64,000 nucleotides of DNA from Mucilaginibacter sp. L3T2-6 (lineage in GTDB: Bacteria; Bacteroidota; Bacteroidia; Sphingobacteriales; Sphingobacteriaceae). The DNA lies in contig NZ_JAUMKC010000014.1 in assembly GCF_030519355.1 (NCBI RefSeq), forward strand, positions 1 to 64,000, given 5' to 3'. Below, one piece after another: positions 27,656 through 37,900 of this stretch; position 1 is the stretch's first letter, and every line of letters begins with the position of its first letter. The notes below the pieces were generated by a model. That model had not been told where the DNA came from, searched no databases, and was given only the letters and a program-made list of their open reading frames with translations. The translations under genes and the position numbers were made by a program.

Positions 27656-28689
27656 TATTTAGCTGGCGCGTTGATTGTGAAATTTAATACATTATTAGCC
27701 TGTGTGGCTATATCTGTATCATCAAGCTCAAGTGATGATACTTTGGAAATATCCCTTTTGCTCAAACCGGTCCGGTAGGTTTTATCATAATAGACCAACA
27801 CGATTTTTACGAAATCTTTTATACGCCCCTCCATGATAGCCTCTATAGCGTATTTGGTTTGCTCCGGGCCAAGCCGTTTTCGGATACGTTCCGTGGATTC
27901 CATCAGAAAATCCTTATCTAAAGACCCGTATTCAGCAGCCAGGGAATTAACACGTCGCTGTACATCCACTTTAATATCAATTATCGCTGCATCCCGCATC
28001 TGATGCCAGAACGGGTTGGGTATAGACCGTTTACCAATAGTAAGGCTTTCATCTTCCACCCATACCTTTTCCTTTTTATCAATGTCTTTTAATTTCCCGG
28101 CCAGGTTGTTTTCAAACTGCTCCTGAGTAGGCTGTATCAGCTTATTCATACTGCCATAAGATGAACCCTGGTGTTGTGCAAGGTCTTCCAGGTCAATTAC
28201 CTGCTCCCCTGTAACGCTAAGTTGTTGCAATAATTTTGTTTTACCTGATCCGGTCATGCCTCCAAGTATCTGAATCTTGTAGGGCTGTTCAAATTGCTGA
28301 TGCACCCAGCCCCTATATTTTTTGTAGCCACCCTGTATCAAAAATACTTCAAAGCCGTACAAATCGAGTGCCCATGCCATAGCCCCGCTGCGCATACCAC
28401 CACGCCAGCAGTGAACACCTATTCTTTTGTCAGGTGCAATAATCAAAGCTTCCTTAATAAAGGAAGACCATTTAGAACCGGTTAAGTCAAAGCCCAACAG
28501 TATTGCTTCTTCACGGCCGACCTGTTTGTAAGTCGTGCCTACCCTGACCCGTTCTTCATTACTGAACAACGGCACGTTGAATGCGCCCGGCACATGGCCC
28601 TGTTCATACTCCGCCGGTGTACGAACATCGATCAAAGGAACGATGTCATGGAGATGCAGGAAATCATTGATTAAAATCGGCTTGGTCAT
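27655..28689 (-). CDS. mnmH: tRNA 2-selenouridine synthase MnmH (SelU)
   Basis: A 344-residue protein. The N-terminal rhodanese domain has Cys94 in [12 protein letters not shown], the catalytic cysteine that receives selenium, and a P-loop GGMTGSGKT at 143-151 in the C-terminal domain. It replaces the sulfur of mnm5s2U at the tRNA wobble position with selenium via geranylated intermediates. It is the first gene of the mnmH-selD pair. A perfect 16-bp hairpin stands in its upstream region at 28718-28753. Confidence 0.94.
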   Translation of the reverse strand: MTKPILINDFLHLHDIVPLIDVRTPAEYEQGHVPGAFNVPLFSNEERVRVGTTYKQVGREEAILLGFDLTGSKWSSFIKEALIIAPDKRIGVHCWRGGMRSGAMAWALDLYGFEVFLIQGGYKKYRGWVHQQFEQPYKIQILGGMTGSGKTKLLQQLSVTGEQVIDLEDLAQHQGSSYGSMNKLIQPTQEQFENNLAGKLKDIDKKEKVWVEDESLTIGKRSIPNPFWHQMRDAAIIDIKVDVQRRVNSLAAEYGSLDKDFLMESTERIRKRLGPEQTKYAIEAIMEGRIKDFVKIVLVYYDKTYRTGLSKRDISKVSSLELDDTDIATQANNVLNFTINAPAK

Positions 28690-28717
28690 TTAGGCAAAGA
28701 TACATTACAATTCAAAT

Positions 28718-28753
28718 AACGTTACTTGCTATCCTCAGATAGCAAGTAACGTT
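28718..28753. repeat. perfect 16-bp hairpin upstream of mnmH
   Basis: Arms 28718-28733 and 28738-28753 pair without mismatch around a CTCA loop. On the plus strand the stem is followed by TATTTTT. On the minus strand it stands in the mnmH leader, 29 nt from the start codon, and just past the broken frame at 28776-29078. It may be a terminator between these or a leader structure. Confidence 0.65.
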
Positions 28754-28775
28754 TATTTTTAAGACAGGACGGAGC

Positions 28776-29078
28776 TTAAAAAGTATCCTGGCATTTAAGC
28801 TAATAGACATAGCCAAGTGCGTTACGTTCTACGAAAATAAAATGTGCTTCAGGGCATGCCATCAGGACAATAGCTTTGCTAATATAGTTCGCGGAGAGGT
28901 TAAAATCCATCTTTGGGCATCCTGCGATAGATCGTGGCAGTTCAGGTCATGGTGGATATTCTTGCCGGCCATACCCGTATGGAATGGTTTCTTGCGAGGA
29001 CAGCCTGGTGACGGATCGAAGTTTCTGATATGGAGGCTTTATCTGATATGGAGGCTTTATACTGTATGCAGACCACCG
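28776..29078 (-). pseudogene. degraded gene of unknown family with frameshift
   Basis: The minus strand reads DPSPGCPRKKPFHTGMAGKN and HHDLNCHDLSQDAQRWILTS in one frame. A shift near 28900 then gives NYISKAIVLMACPEAHFIFV and ERNALGYVY, a TAG at the place of a likely Trp, and LKCQDTF before TAA at 28776. The amino-acid texture is protein-like, but an 18-bp tandem duplication (29025-29060) adds an in-frame stop at the 5' end. I do not recognise the family. Bases 29079-29139 hold nothing seen. Confidence 0.5.
29025..29060. repeat. tandem 18-bp duplication
   Basis: The unit CTGATATGGAGGCTTTAT occurs twice back to back (29025-29042 and 29043-29060). It lies at the 5' end of the broken minus-strand frame, where it introduces a stop codon in the reading phase of that frame. 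Confidence 0.9.
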
Positions 29079-29139
29079 AAATTTTCCGGCACCTGACTCT
29101 ATCGCTACCTCATTAAGTTCTATGAGATGATCCGGTGAT

Positions 29140-29355
29140 CTATCTGCAGCAACTGCGTCCGTCCTGAACAGGCGGACATTTAACAGAACCATAACTGCAA
29201 AAAACACAACAATCGCCCGCTAAAGGCTTGAGCCTGGTTTTACAATTATCGCACTCATAAAAATATGTACAGGCATTTAACGGCATTTGTTCCTGCTTTT
29301 CAAACCCACACTGCGGGCAGGTAATCAAAGTGCTATTTAAGATACTATTAACCAT
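29140..29355 (-). CDS. GDCCVxC-domain small zinc-ribbon-like protein
   Basis: A 71-residue cysteine-rich protein. It contains CPQCGFE, ECDNCK and the signature GDCCVFCSYGSVKCPPVQ. The family includes selenocysteine-containing forms and is often linked to mercury, arsenic or copper loci; this copy uses Cys throughout. It ends the long minus-strand metal run and lies 24 nt past the YnfA gene. Soft-metal or zinc binding is expected, role unknown. Its nearness to selD-mnmH is suggestive only. Confidence 0.8.
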   Translation of the reverse strand: MVNSILNSTLITCPQCGFEKQEQMPLNACTYFYECDNCKTRLKPLAGDCCVFCSYGSVKCPPVQDGRSCCR

Positions 29356-29379
29356 TAAAATATTATTTAACCAGCTTAA

Positions 29380-29718
29380 TTAAACTACGGGCTGACGTGG
29401 CATATAAATGATTATACATGCGCCGATCAGTGCGATGCCCGCGCCGATCATATCCCAGCGATCAGGTTTAAACCCATCCACTTTCCAGGCCCACAGGAGT
29501 GCAAGTACAATAAATACCCCGCCATATGTTGCATAAACACGGCCAAAATTGGCTGTTTGCCAGGTAGCTACAATGCCGTAAAAGGCTAAAATCACAGCAC
29601 CTGCCAAGCCGTACCAATAGGGTTTGTCTTCCTTAAGCCATTGCCAGATAAGGTAACCGCCGCCGATCTCGAATATGCCGGCCAAAATAAATAGCAGTAA
29701 AGATTTAATGACGTTCAT
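29380..29718 (-). CDS. YnfA-family small membrane protein
   Basis: A 112-residue inner-membrane protein with four hydrophobic segments and the YnfA pattern FILAGIFEIGGGYLIWQWL and NFGRVYATYGGVFIVLALLW. YnfA is a small multidrug-resistance-like (UPF0060) protein of debated function. The ATG at 29718 is preferred to a TTG 7 codons upstream. It lies between the SPC-type ATPase and the GDCCVxC protein. Confidence 0.88.
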   Translation of the reverse strand: MNVIKSLLLFILAGIFEIGGGYLIWQWLKEDKPYWYGLAGAVILAFYGIVATWQTANFGRVYATYGGVFIVLALLWAWKVDGFKPDRWDMIGAGIALIGACIIIYMPRQPVV

Positions 29719-29789
29719 GGTAATGGCGATAAAAACCAAATATACTTATTCCCGCTGTGATGTTAAATGATGATCAGATGTGCTACGGA

Positions 29790-31844
29790 TCATTTACGAC
29801 CATTTTGATAAACCAGTAAGCGGAGGCCATTGAAAACCACCAACAACGTAGAGCCCTCGTGGCCTATTACCGCCGGGCCGATACCGGTTATGCCTAAAAT
29901 AGTTACCGGTATTAATACAGCAACCATCCCCAGGCTTACAACCAGGTTTTGCTTGATGATCCTGCGGGATTGACGGCTTAAACCGATAGCAAACGGCAGG
30001 TTATCTAACCGGTCAGCCATTAACGCGATGTCAGCGGTTTCTAAAGCCACATCTGAACCTGCCGCACCCATAGCGATACCGACGGTGCTTTTAGCCATGG
30101 CGGGTGCGTCATTTACACCGTCACCGATCATAGCTACTTTCTTCTCCCTTTTGATCAGGTCCTGAATGGCCTTTACCTTTTGTTCCGGCAGTAAACCACC
30201 CATCGCATCGGTAATACCGATCTGTTTGGCCACGGCTTCGGCTACCTGCTGGTTGTCGCCCGTCAGCATGATCATGCGCTTTATGCCCAGATCTTTTAAT
30301 TCCTTTAACGTCTTTTTAGCCTCCTTGCGGGGTACATCCATTAAGGCGATCAAACCGATGATTTCCCCTTCCTGTTCCACCAACATCGTTGTGTTGCCTT
30401 CCTTTTCCAGTTTTTCCACTTGTGTATGCACCTCATCAGCCAATTTTTTGAACAGGCTGCGGTTGCCGATAACGATCTTTTTGTTGCCTACTGTGGCTTT
30501 CACACCATGGCCGGTAACGGCCTGCAGGTTCTTGGCCGATGGAATATCCTTTTGCTTTAATCTTTCCAGGCCTCCTTTAACAATGGCTGCCGCTAAGGGG
30601 TGGTCACTTAATTTCTCAACGGCAATGGCGATCTCTAACACCTCATCTTCCGATAATTTAGCTAATGCCACTACACCTGTTAACTGGGGCTTGCCTTCTG
30701 TAAGTGTTCCGGTTTTATCGAACGCGATGGCAGTAATGCCACCCAGTTCTTCCAATGGACCGCCACCTTTGATCAATACGCCGCTTCTTGCGGCCCTGGC
30801 AATCGCGCTTAAAACAGCACTCGGGGTGGATATGGCCAATGCACAAGGACTTGCAGCGACCAGAACCGCCATAGCCCGGTAGAAACTTTTGCTGAAAGGT
30901 TCATCAATAACCAGGAATGCAAGTAGTAACAGCCCAACCAATGCCAACACCGCAGGTACATAATACTTCTGCAGCTTATCGGTAAATAATTGTGTAGGTG
31001 ACTTCTGCGCTTCCGTGTCATTGACCAGCTTAACAAGTCGCGATAAAGTGGAATCAGCTGCCAGCTTGGTTACTTTTATCTCCAGTACCTGGCTGCCGTT
31101 GATCGTTCCGGCAAAGACTTTGTTCTCGGCTTTCAGCGTTTTATCATCATGATCCTTATCCGGGTCAACTACCGGGGATTTATCCACCGGCACACTTTCA
31201 CCGGTGATGGGCGCCTGGTTCACACTACTTTCACCTTTGATGACCGCGCCGTCAGCAGAAATTTTGCTGTTGGGCTTAACGATGATGATATCGCCCAGCA
31301 CCAGTTCTTCAATAGGTACCTCTGTTTCTTTGCCATCCCGGCGTACGATAGCTGTTTTGGGAGCCAGGTCGGCGAGCGCTGCAATGGACTTGGTCGCTTT
31401 ACCCATCGCATAATGTTCGAGGGAGTGCCCGAAGCTGAACAGGAATAAAAGCAGCGCGCCCTCTGCCCACTGGCCCAGGCAGGCCGCGCCGACAGCCGCG
31501 ACCAGCATTAAAAAGTCAATCTCGAATTTGCCCGTGCTGATAGCCTCGTAAGCTTCTTTCGTCGTGTAAAATCCACCAAAGAAATAGCCAATACCATAAA
31601 GTATGGTACTGGTAATCGGGGGAAGGGTGTGCACAAAAGACAATCCAAAACCCAGGGCAAGAAATAACCCGGACAACGCGGCAAAGATCAGTTCGGTGTT
31701 TTTGCCGAACATGCCCCCGTGGTCATGGTCGTGGCCCGCCTCTTTTTCATCATGCTGATGTGCCTTTTCTTCTTTTTCTTTACTCGTAGAGATATCAACG
31801 CGGGGTTGTCCTTTAGTATTCTTTTTTGGTGCTTCCTTTTTCAT
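29790..31844 (-). CDS. P1B-type divalent metal ATPase with SPC motif (CoaT/ZntA-like)
   Basis: A 684-residue inner-membrane metal pump. Residues 1-45 are charged and His-rich (HQHDEKEAGHDHDHGG) in place of an HMA domain. The membrane site SPC (332-334) marks the P1B-4 group for cobalt, zinc, cadmium or iron. The phosphorylation site is DKTGTLTEG (Asp376), TGES is at 214-217, and GDGVNDAPAMAKSTVGIAMG lies in the hinge. The ATG at 31844 avoids 11 unneeded upstream residues. It is next to RseP, Fur and Czc genes, so zinc, cadmium or cobalt efflux is likely. Confidence 0.92.
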   Translation of the reverse strand: MKKEAPKKNTKGQPRVDISTSKEKEEKAHQHDEKEAGHDHDHGGMFGKNTELIFAALSGLFLALGFGLSFVHTLPPITSTILYGIGYFFGGFYTTKEAYEAISTGKFEIDFLMLVAAVGAACLGQWAEGALLLFLFSFGHSLEHYAMGKATKSIAALADLAPKTAIVRRDGKETEVPIEELVLGDIIIVKPNSKISADGAVIKGESSVNQAPITGESVPVDKSPVVDPDKDHDDKTLKAENKVFAGTINGSQVLEIKVTKLAADSTLSRLVKLVNDTEAQKSPTQLFTDKLQKYYVPAVLALVGLLLLAFLVIDEPFSKSFYRAMAVLVAASPCALAISTPSAVLSAIARAARSGVLIKGGGPLEELGGITAIAFDKTGTLTEGKPQLTGVVALAKLSEDEVLEIAIAVEKLSDHPLAAAIVKGGLERLKQKDIPSAKNLQAVTGHGVKATVGNKKIVIGNRSLFKKLADEVHTQVEKLEKEGNTTMLVEQEGEIIGLIALMDVPRKEAKKTLKELKDLGIKRMIMLTGDNQQVAEAVAKQIGITDAMGGLLPEQKVKAIQDLIKREKKVAMIGDGVNDAPAMAKSTVGIAMGAAGSDVALETADIALMADRLDNLPFAIGLSRQSRRIIKQNLVVSLGMVAVLIPVTILGITGIGPAVIGHEGSTLLVVFNGLRLLVYQNGRK

Positions 31845-31944
31845 TGTATGATGGGCTAGTGGGATGTATATTTTCAAACAAATTTAAGCCGGTTAGGGCT
31901 GCAACTGTATTGCAATCTTTTTACCGGCAGTTATTTTTCAGTGA

Positions 31945-33276
31945 TCATTTCATAATCAGTCTCGCAATATCGTTGTAGACCACAAATAGGGATAACAGGC
32001 CTAACAGGATAAATCCAGCCATCTGGCTATATTCGATTACAACCGCTTTCAGTGGTTTGCCGCGAAAGGCTTCAATTGCTAAAAGCAGGACTTGCCCGCC
32101 GTCTAAAACGGGTACCGGCATCAGGTTAATAAAAGCAAGCGCTGTTGATAAAACCGCGATCAACCCCCAAAATCTTTTCCAGTCCGTGGCTTCGCCAAAA
32201 AGAAGAGCGATACCTACCGGCCCGGTAAGCGCATCAGCCGCTTTCACCCTGCCTTGAATAATGTCTTTAACGCCACGCGCATTTTCAGAAAACACCGACC
32301 AGGTGCGGCCTGCGCCGAAGGATACAGATTGCGGTAAAGTGGCCTGAACTGGCTTTGTTTCGGGCGGATGTACCGCGTCCAACGAAAACCCGATATGTCC
32401 GTCCTTATCTCGATGCGCTTCTACCTGGCTGGTCTTGCCGTCATGGACAACCGTCAGCAATAAAGGTTTGTCTTTATTTTCCCGAAGCTTTACCATGAAC
32501 TCTTCATAGTAGTTTACCGGCTTTCCGTTAACCGCGGTTATCTTATCGCTTTTACTGAATCCGGCGGCTTTAAGGTCGCTGTTGGAATAAACGGAGTCGA
32601 TCTTAAATGGTGTTCCTATCTTAAAAAACTCAGTAGGCGCTTTATCAGCGAGCAACCTGATCGTAGCAGGTGAAACATTGAGATGCAAATGAATACGCTC
32701 TTTTCCTTTCGAGCGCACCACCGTGAGCAGGGTATTTCCCTTCAAAATCCGGGTACTCGTTAATTCATCCTGGTAATAAAGCGTATCTTCATTTACCTCT
32801 ATAATCCTGTCACCGGGCAATAACCCGGCTTTTTTGCCAACGTCAGCAGGAATGATCCCAAAATCAGCTTTGATCTTCTGCATGTAACCACTTCCATATT
32901 TAACGGAAAGTGATGAAAAGATCAGTATAGCAACGGCCATGTTCATGATAACCCCTCCGGACATCACAACCAGGCGCTGCCAGACCGGTTTGGTATAAAA
33001 ACCATCATGGTCATCACCCTTCGTATTTGCTCCTTCTGTATCTTCAAATACACCAGCCATTTTGATATACCCTCCCAAGGGAAGCCAGCCTATTCCATAC
33101 AGGGTGCCTTTATAAGAAAATTTAAACAGGCTGAATCCCCAGGCATCGAAAAACAGGTAGAATTTCTCTACCCGTATCCCGAAAGCTTTAGCAGCCAGGA
33201 AATGCCCCAGTTCATGGACCACGACCAATAGCGACAGGCTTAATAAGAATTGTCCTGTAATGAGCAGAATGTGCAT
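31945..33276 (-). CDS. site-2 intramembrane metalloprotease (RseP-like)
   Basis: A 443-residue membrane protease. The zinc site HELGH is at 21-25 (VVVHELGHFLAAKAFGI) and the third ligand lies in NLMPVPVLDGGQVL near residue 390. Two PDZ-like parts occupy about 120-300. RseP-type proteases cleave anti-sigma factors or signal peptides after a first cut. Housekeeping RseP is normally not in a metal-efflux cluster, so this may be a second, dedicated copy. It lies 38 nt past the Fur gene, on the same strand. Confidence 0.87.
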   Translation of the reverse strand: MHILLITGQFLLSLSLLVVVHELGHFLAAKAFGIRVEKFYLFFDAWGFSLFKFSYKGTLYGIGWLPLGGYIKMAGVFEDTEGANTKGDDHDGFYTKPVWQRLVVMSGGVIMNMAVAILIFSSLSVKYGSGYMQKIKADFGIIPADVGKKAGLLPGDRIIEVNEDTLYYQDELTSTRILKGNTLLTVVRSKGKERIHLHLNVSPATIRLLADKAPTEFFKIGTPFKIDSVYSNSDLKAAGFSKSDKITAVNGKPVNYYEEFMVKLRENKDKPLLLTVVHDGKTSQVEAHRDKDGHIGFSLDAVHPPETKPVQATLPQSVSFGAGRTWSVFSENARGVKDIIQGRVKAADALTGPVGIALLFGEATDWKRFWGLIAVLSTALAFINLMPVPVLDGGQVLLLAIEAFRGKPLKAVVIEYSQMAGFILLGLLSLFVVYNDIARLIMK

Positions 33277-33314
33277 GTTAACAATTTAATTCATCAGTAA
33301 TTTAACCTGTTCTA

Positions 33315-33737
33315 TCAGGCATATGTCCTTTTGCATTCCGCGCAAACCCCTTTCACCAGCAGGCTGGTTTCCTCTCTTTCGTATCCTGCCGGAAGCCTTA
33401 CCTCCGGAATCTGTGTTTTGGGTAAACAATGTGTTTCTTCGCAAACCGTGCAATAGAAATGTACGTGCAGGTCATGGTGCCCTTCTACCGTACAGGATGG
33501 CTGGCATAAGGCAAACTTGGTAGTACCCGTTCCGTCATCTATCCGGTGTACCAAACCATGTTCTTCAAAAGTTTTAATACTCCTGTACAAGGTTACCCGG
33601 TCTGTTTTATCCAGGTTTAGTTCAATATCCGTAAGACTGACCGCGTTTTCCTGTTTCACCAAAAAATCCAGCACAACAAGCCGCATAGCCGTCGGTTTGA
33701 TCTGTTTTTCAATAAGCTGACTTTCCAGTTCTTTCAT
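33315..33737 (-). CDS. Fur-family metal regulator (Zur-like)
   Basis: A 140-residue winged-helix regulator. The DNA-binding part ends at about residue 75 (DRVTLYRSIKTFEEHGLVHRI). The metal part has GHHDLHVHFYCTVCEETHCL and a C-terminal CAECKR, giving two CxxC pairs for a structural zinc and a His-rich sensing site. It lies between the adaptor czcB-like gene (3 nt upstream) and rseP, and is the likely local repressor of the efflux genes. Confidence 0.88.
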   Translation of the reverse strand: MKELESQLIEKQIKPTAMRLVVLDFLVKQENAVSLTDIELNLDKTDRVTLYRSIKTFEEHGLVHRIDDGTGTTKFALCQPSCTVEGHHDLHVHFYCTVCEETHCLPKTQIPEVRLPAGYEREETSLLVKGVCAECKRTYA

Positions 33738-33740
33738 TAC

Positions 33741-34922
33741 CTATTCCTCCTCCCCGGTATTCACCATTTTAGCCAGGACAAAGAATGTTTTTTTGATCAC
33801 GATAGTAGAACCCGGTTTCAGGTTCTTTACCGGCGTTATCTCGGTAAACCCGATATCGGAAACTCCCTTAGCTACCGGTACACGCTCAAAAAGCGTTTCT
33901 TTGGCGTCCTGTTTCTTTACCATAAAAATATAATCCTGCCCGCCGTTGCTTACGATAGCTTCTGAGGGCACCGCCGGTAAAACAGCATTACCGATACTGA
34001 TAATGGCCGTTACATTCATCCCTTCGATCAAACCTGTTTTATCGCCCATTACCACCGCATGAACAGGGATCGTTTTAGACTGGCTGGCAAAAGCCGTCCC
34101 GATAGAATAGATCTTTGCGTCGTACTCCTTACCCGCGCTGTTGGTGAGCGTAAAGTGGATGCGCTGCCCGGCCTTTACCTTCGGCAGATCTTTTTCAAAT
34201 ACAAAAAGATCGAGGTGCAGCTGCGAATTGTTTACGATCTGCGCAATGGGTGTGGACGCATCCACGTTTGAACCGATCTGTGCCGACACTTCGCTTACCG
34301 TACCGCTGATGGGGGCGACCACCGGGATACTGGTCACCAAACGGCCGCTGTTCGTAGCAGATTGCGAGATCCCCATAGCCGACAGCTGCAATTGCTGTGA
34401 CCGCTTGGTAGATTTTAATGCCGCCAGTTCGGCTTCGGCTTTCTGTAAGTTCTTTAGCGGTGCGGCATTGCCCGCCACCAGTTCTTTCTGGCGCTCATAT
34501 TCCTGCTGCGCCAGTGTTAATTGAGCCTGGGTGGTTTGCGAAGCTTGTTGTAACTGAGCGATATCAGGATTTAATATGGTGGCGATAACCTGCCCTTTAT
34601 TTACATAGTTTCCGGGCTGTACCGTCAAGGTTTTGATAGTGCCGTTGGTAACTGAAGTTACCAAAGCCTTATTCTGATTAGGTACGGACAATAGCCCGTT
34701 AGCCTTAATGGCCGTAGCCAGGTTCTTCATTTCTATCTTACCCAGTTCAATGCCGGCCGTTTTAATTTGGGCAGTAGTAAGGCTCACTGTATTTGCCTGT
34801 GCTGGAGCAGCTTCTTTTTCAGTATCAGCTTCTTTAGGCTTTTCCTGCTGCGTACAGGACGCAACCATTCCTGCCATAAGCATCAGCAGCAGGTATATAC
34901 GGGGTTTAAATATGAGTTTCAT
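33741..34922 (-). CDS. RND efflux periplasmic adaptor (CzcB/CusB-like) lipoprotein
   Basis: A 393-residue membrane-fusion protein with a lipobox MVASC (Cys23). Barrel-sandwich parts flank a coiled-coil hairpin at about 130-200 (AQLTLAQQEYERQKELVAGNAA). It links the inner-membrane CzcA-like pump to the outer-membrane channel. It has no Met-rich N-terminal metal site of the CusB kind, which favours a divalent metal. It lies 10 nt past the stop of the permease fusion gene. Confidence 0.9.
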   Translation of the reverse strand: MKLIFKPRIYLLLMLMAGMVASCTQQEKPKEADTEKEAAPAQANTVSLTTAQIKTAGIELGKIEMKNLATAIKANGLLSVPNQNKALVTSVTNGTIKTLTVQPGNYVNKGQVIATILNPDIAQLQQASQTTQAQLTLAQQEYERQKELVAGNAAPLKNLQKAEAELAALKSTKRSQQLQLSAMGISQSATNSGRLVTSIPVVAPISGTVSEVSAQIGSNVDASTPIAQIVNNSQLHLDLFVFEKDLPKVKAGQRIHFTLTNSAGKEYDAKIYSIGTAFASQSKTIPVHAVVMGDKTGLIEGMNVTAIISIGNAVLPAVPSEAIVSNGGQDYIFMVKKQDAKETLFERVPVAKGVSDIGFTEITPVKNLKPGSTIVIKKTFFVLAKMVNTGEEE

Positions 34923-34932
34923 AGGATATATC

Positions 34933-37900
34933 TTATTTGCTGTTGGTATAATAATTCAGTTGAATAGCGCTCTGGTTATATTCATTGAGCACTTCGAGAT
35001 AGTTGCGCTGGATATCGATAGCTTGGGTTAGGTATTGCGAAAGTTCCGCAAAGCCGATCTCGCCGGATCGGTAAGACAGGTTGGCCGCTTTAATAATCGC
35101 ATCCGCCTGCTTCAAGCCCGTGGAGGTATAATAATCCAGCAGATCGCTGTTCTTTTGCAGCTGTTCGATTTCCTGGTGATAAGAAGTACTGAATGCCAGT
35201 TGCTGATCTGTCAATACGGTTTGCTGGTAACTTTTTTCCAGTTGCGCAGCCTTGATACCGTGGCGGTACTGCCCCCGTCCGAAAATAGGGATACCCACAG
35301 TTACCGAAAACCCGGAATAAGGCGGGCTGACACCGTACAAACGCTGCGAAAAGAACCGGCCCTCAAAAGATGGCATCTGGCTCTGCCCGGCTACTTTTAG
35401 CTCTGCCCCGGCAATATTTACCTGTTGTTGCTGGATTTTCAACAGGGGATGCGCTACGGTATCGGCCTGTGTACCCGCTAATATTACCTTATTCAACGGC
35501 AGGCTGTCCGGCAGCAAGGCTGAGGTGGTATTGAGCAATCGTTTTAAAGCTTCCTGCTGATTTTTGATATCCTTTTGGATCAGGCGCAATTGCACTTTGG
35601 TTTCTTTTGCTTTGGCCTGCGCGGCTATACTGTCCAAGCCCGCGTTCTCGCCGGTTTTCACCCTTAACACCGCAGCTTTTGCTAATGTTCCGTAAATACT
35701 GTCCAGCCTTTGCCACAAGCTTTGCTTGCTTTGATAGTACCATAAATTATAATAGGTCCCCGCAATATTCTTTTTCACTTCCATCACCTGCGCGTCGCGG
35801 GAATATTCTGCCGAGCGGGTTTGCTCCGCTAAAAGGTTTTTTCGGGCCTTATACAGTCCGGGCCAGTCGAGGCTTTGCGACAGCCCGATCTTCAGGATGC
35901 CTTTCTGATCCTGCGGGTTGATGTCTTCATTCTCTACAAATACGCCTGTTTTAGGGAGCGTAAATGACGTTTTACCCAGTTCCTTTCGTTGATCGATCTT
36001 CAAGGCCGACGACCGCAGTTGTAGATTGTTCTGTATAGCCATTTCATAAGCCCCGTTCAGTGTGATCCGTGTTGCCGGCTGTGTTGTCTGCGAAAAAGCG
36101 GGTAGCGTAACCCCCAAAACCAATAAGGCCAGCACAGTCTTTTTTACTTTCCCGGAGGAATGGTTGCCGGCTTTCGTAAAGATCAGGTAAAGTAAGGGGA
36201 GCACCACGAGAGTTAACAAAGTAGCCGTCAGTAAACCGCCGATCACCACGGTTGCCAAGGGTTTTTGAACCTCTGCACCCGCGCTGGTGGAAACCGCCAT
36301 CGGCAGAAAGCCTAAAGAAGCTACCGTAGCGGTCATCAATACCGGGCGCAACCTGTCTTTCGTACCCTGATAGATCCTTTCCATGATATCTTCCACGCCA
36401 TCTTTGGCTAACTGGTTAAACGTACCGATCAGTACAATGCCATTCAATACGGCAACGCCGAACAAGGCTATAAAACCCACACCTGCCGAAATACTGAACG
36501 GCATTCCCCTTAACAACAGTGCGAACACACCGCCGATAGCTGACATGGGTATCGCGGTAAAAATCAGTGTCGCTTGCTTTAAGGATTTGAAGGTAAAATA
36601 CAGCAAAATGAATATCAGCAGCAACGCTGCCGGGACGGCGATCATCAGCCTGGCACTTGCCTGGCGCAAATTCTCGAATGTCCCCCCGTAGGTGTAGTAA
36701 TATCCGGTGGGTAAAGGCACTTTAGTATTCAGTTTGGCCTGCACTTCTTTCACTACGCTTTCTACATCCCTGCCGGTCACATTAAAGCTCACTACGATCC
36801 GCCTGCGGGCATTCTCACGGCTGATCTGCGCAGGGCCGGTTTCATAGGCAACGGTTGCCACTTGCGATAAAGGAACCTGGTTTCCATCCGGTGTAGGAAT
36901 AAATAATTCGCTTACATTCTCGATGGCGTTGCGGTGGGCGGAATCCAATCGCACCACGAGGTCAAACCGGCGTTCGTTCTCATAAATAGAACCCGTGGTG
37001 TTCCCCGCAAAAGCAGTACTGATCACCTGGTTCACATCTTCAATATTTAACCCGTAATTGGCCATCCGCGCGCGGTCATATTTGACCGTGATCTGCGGCA
37101 GGCCGCTTACCCTTTCCACCTGTGGCTGGGTTACGCCTTGTACCGGTTTTATAGCCTGCGCTACTTTAGCGGCCAATAAATTCAGGGTATCCAGGTTCTC
37201 TCCGAATATCTTTACCGCGACATCCTGTTTAACACCTGTCATCAATTCGTTAAAGCGCATCTGGATCGGCTGGCTGGGTTCTACGATCACGCCGGGGATA
37301 TCTGCAAGGGTATTGCGCATATCGTCCGCCAGTTCATAAAAGCTTTTTCCATCCGGCCATTCCGATTTGTCTTTCAGGATCACCATCAGGTCAGATGCTT
37401 CGGGGGGCATCGGATCAGTAGCAACATCGGCACTACCGGTTTTACCCACCACCATTTTTACCTCCGGGTATTTGCGCAGCATCCGTTCGGCCTGCATAAT
37501 GGTTTCGGTGGTTTGAGATAAGGAGGTTCCCTGCGGCAGCACAAATTCAATAGCGTAATCGCCTTCCTCCAGCTGGGGGATAAATTCGCCGCCCATCCGT
37601 GAAAAGATAAAAATACTAATAATCATCAGGACCACCGCGACTGCCACCACCTGGTATTTGAAACGGATAGCGGCTTTTAGGATCGGTTCGTACCTGCGCT
37701 GGAAAAAGCCGATCATCCGGTCAGAAAACGTCCTTTTAGGTTCAGCGTCTTTGGAAAGGAACAAGGCCGACATCATCGGGATGTAGGTTAGTGATAAGAG
37801 CAGCGCACCTAATATGGCGAAACCTACGGTTTGCGCCATTGGCCGGAACATCTTGCCCTCGATCCCGGTAAGGGTCAGGATGGGGATATATACCACCAAA

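Noticed and set aside
28842..29207. Open frames on both strands (84 and 86 aa) downstream of the GDCCVxC gene
   Set aside because: They carry the tandem duplication as repeated residues and lack family features; a frameshifted minus-strand gene in another phase gives a more protein-like reading.
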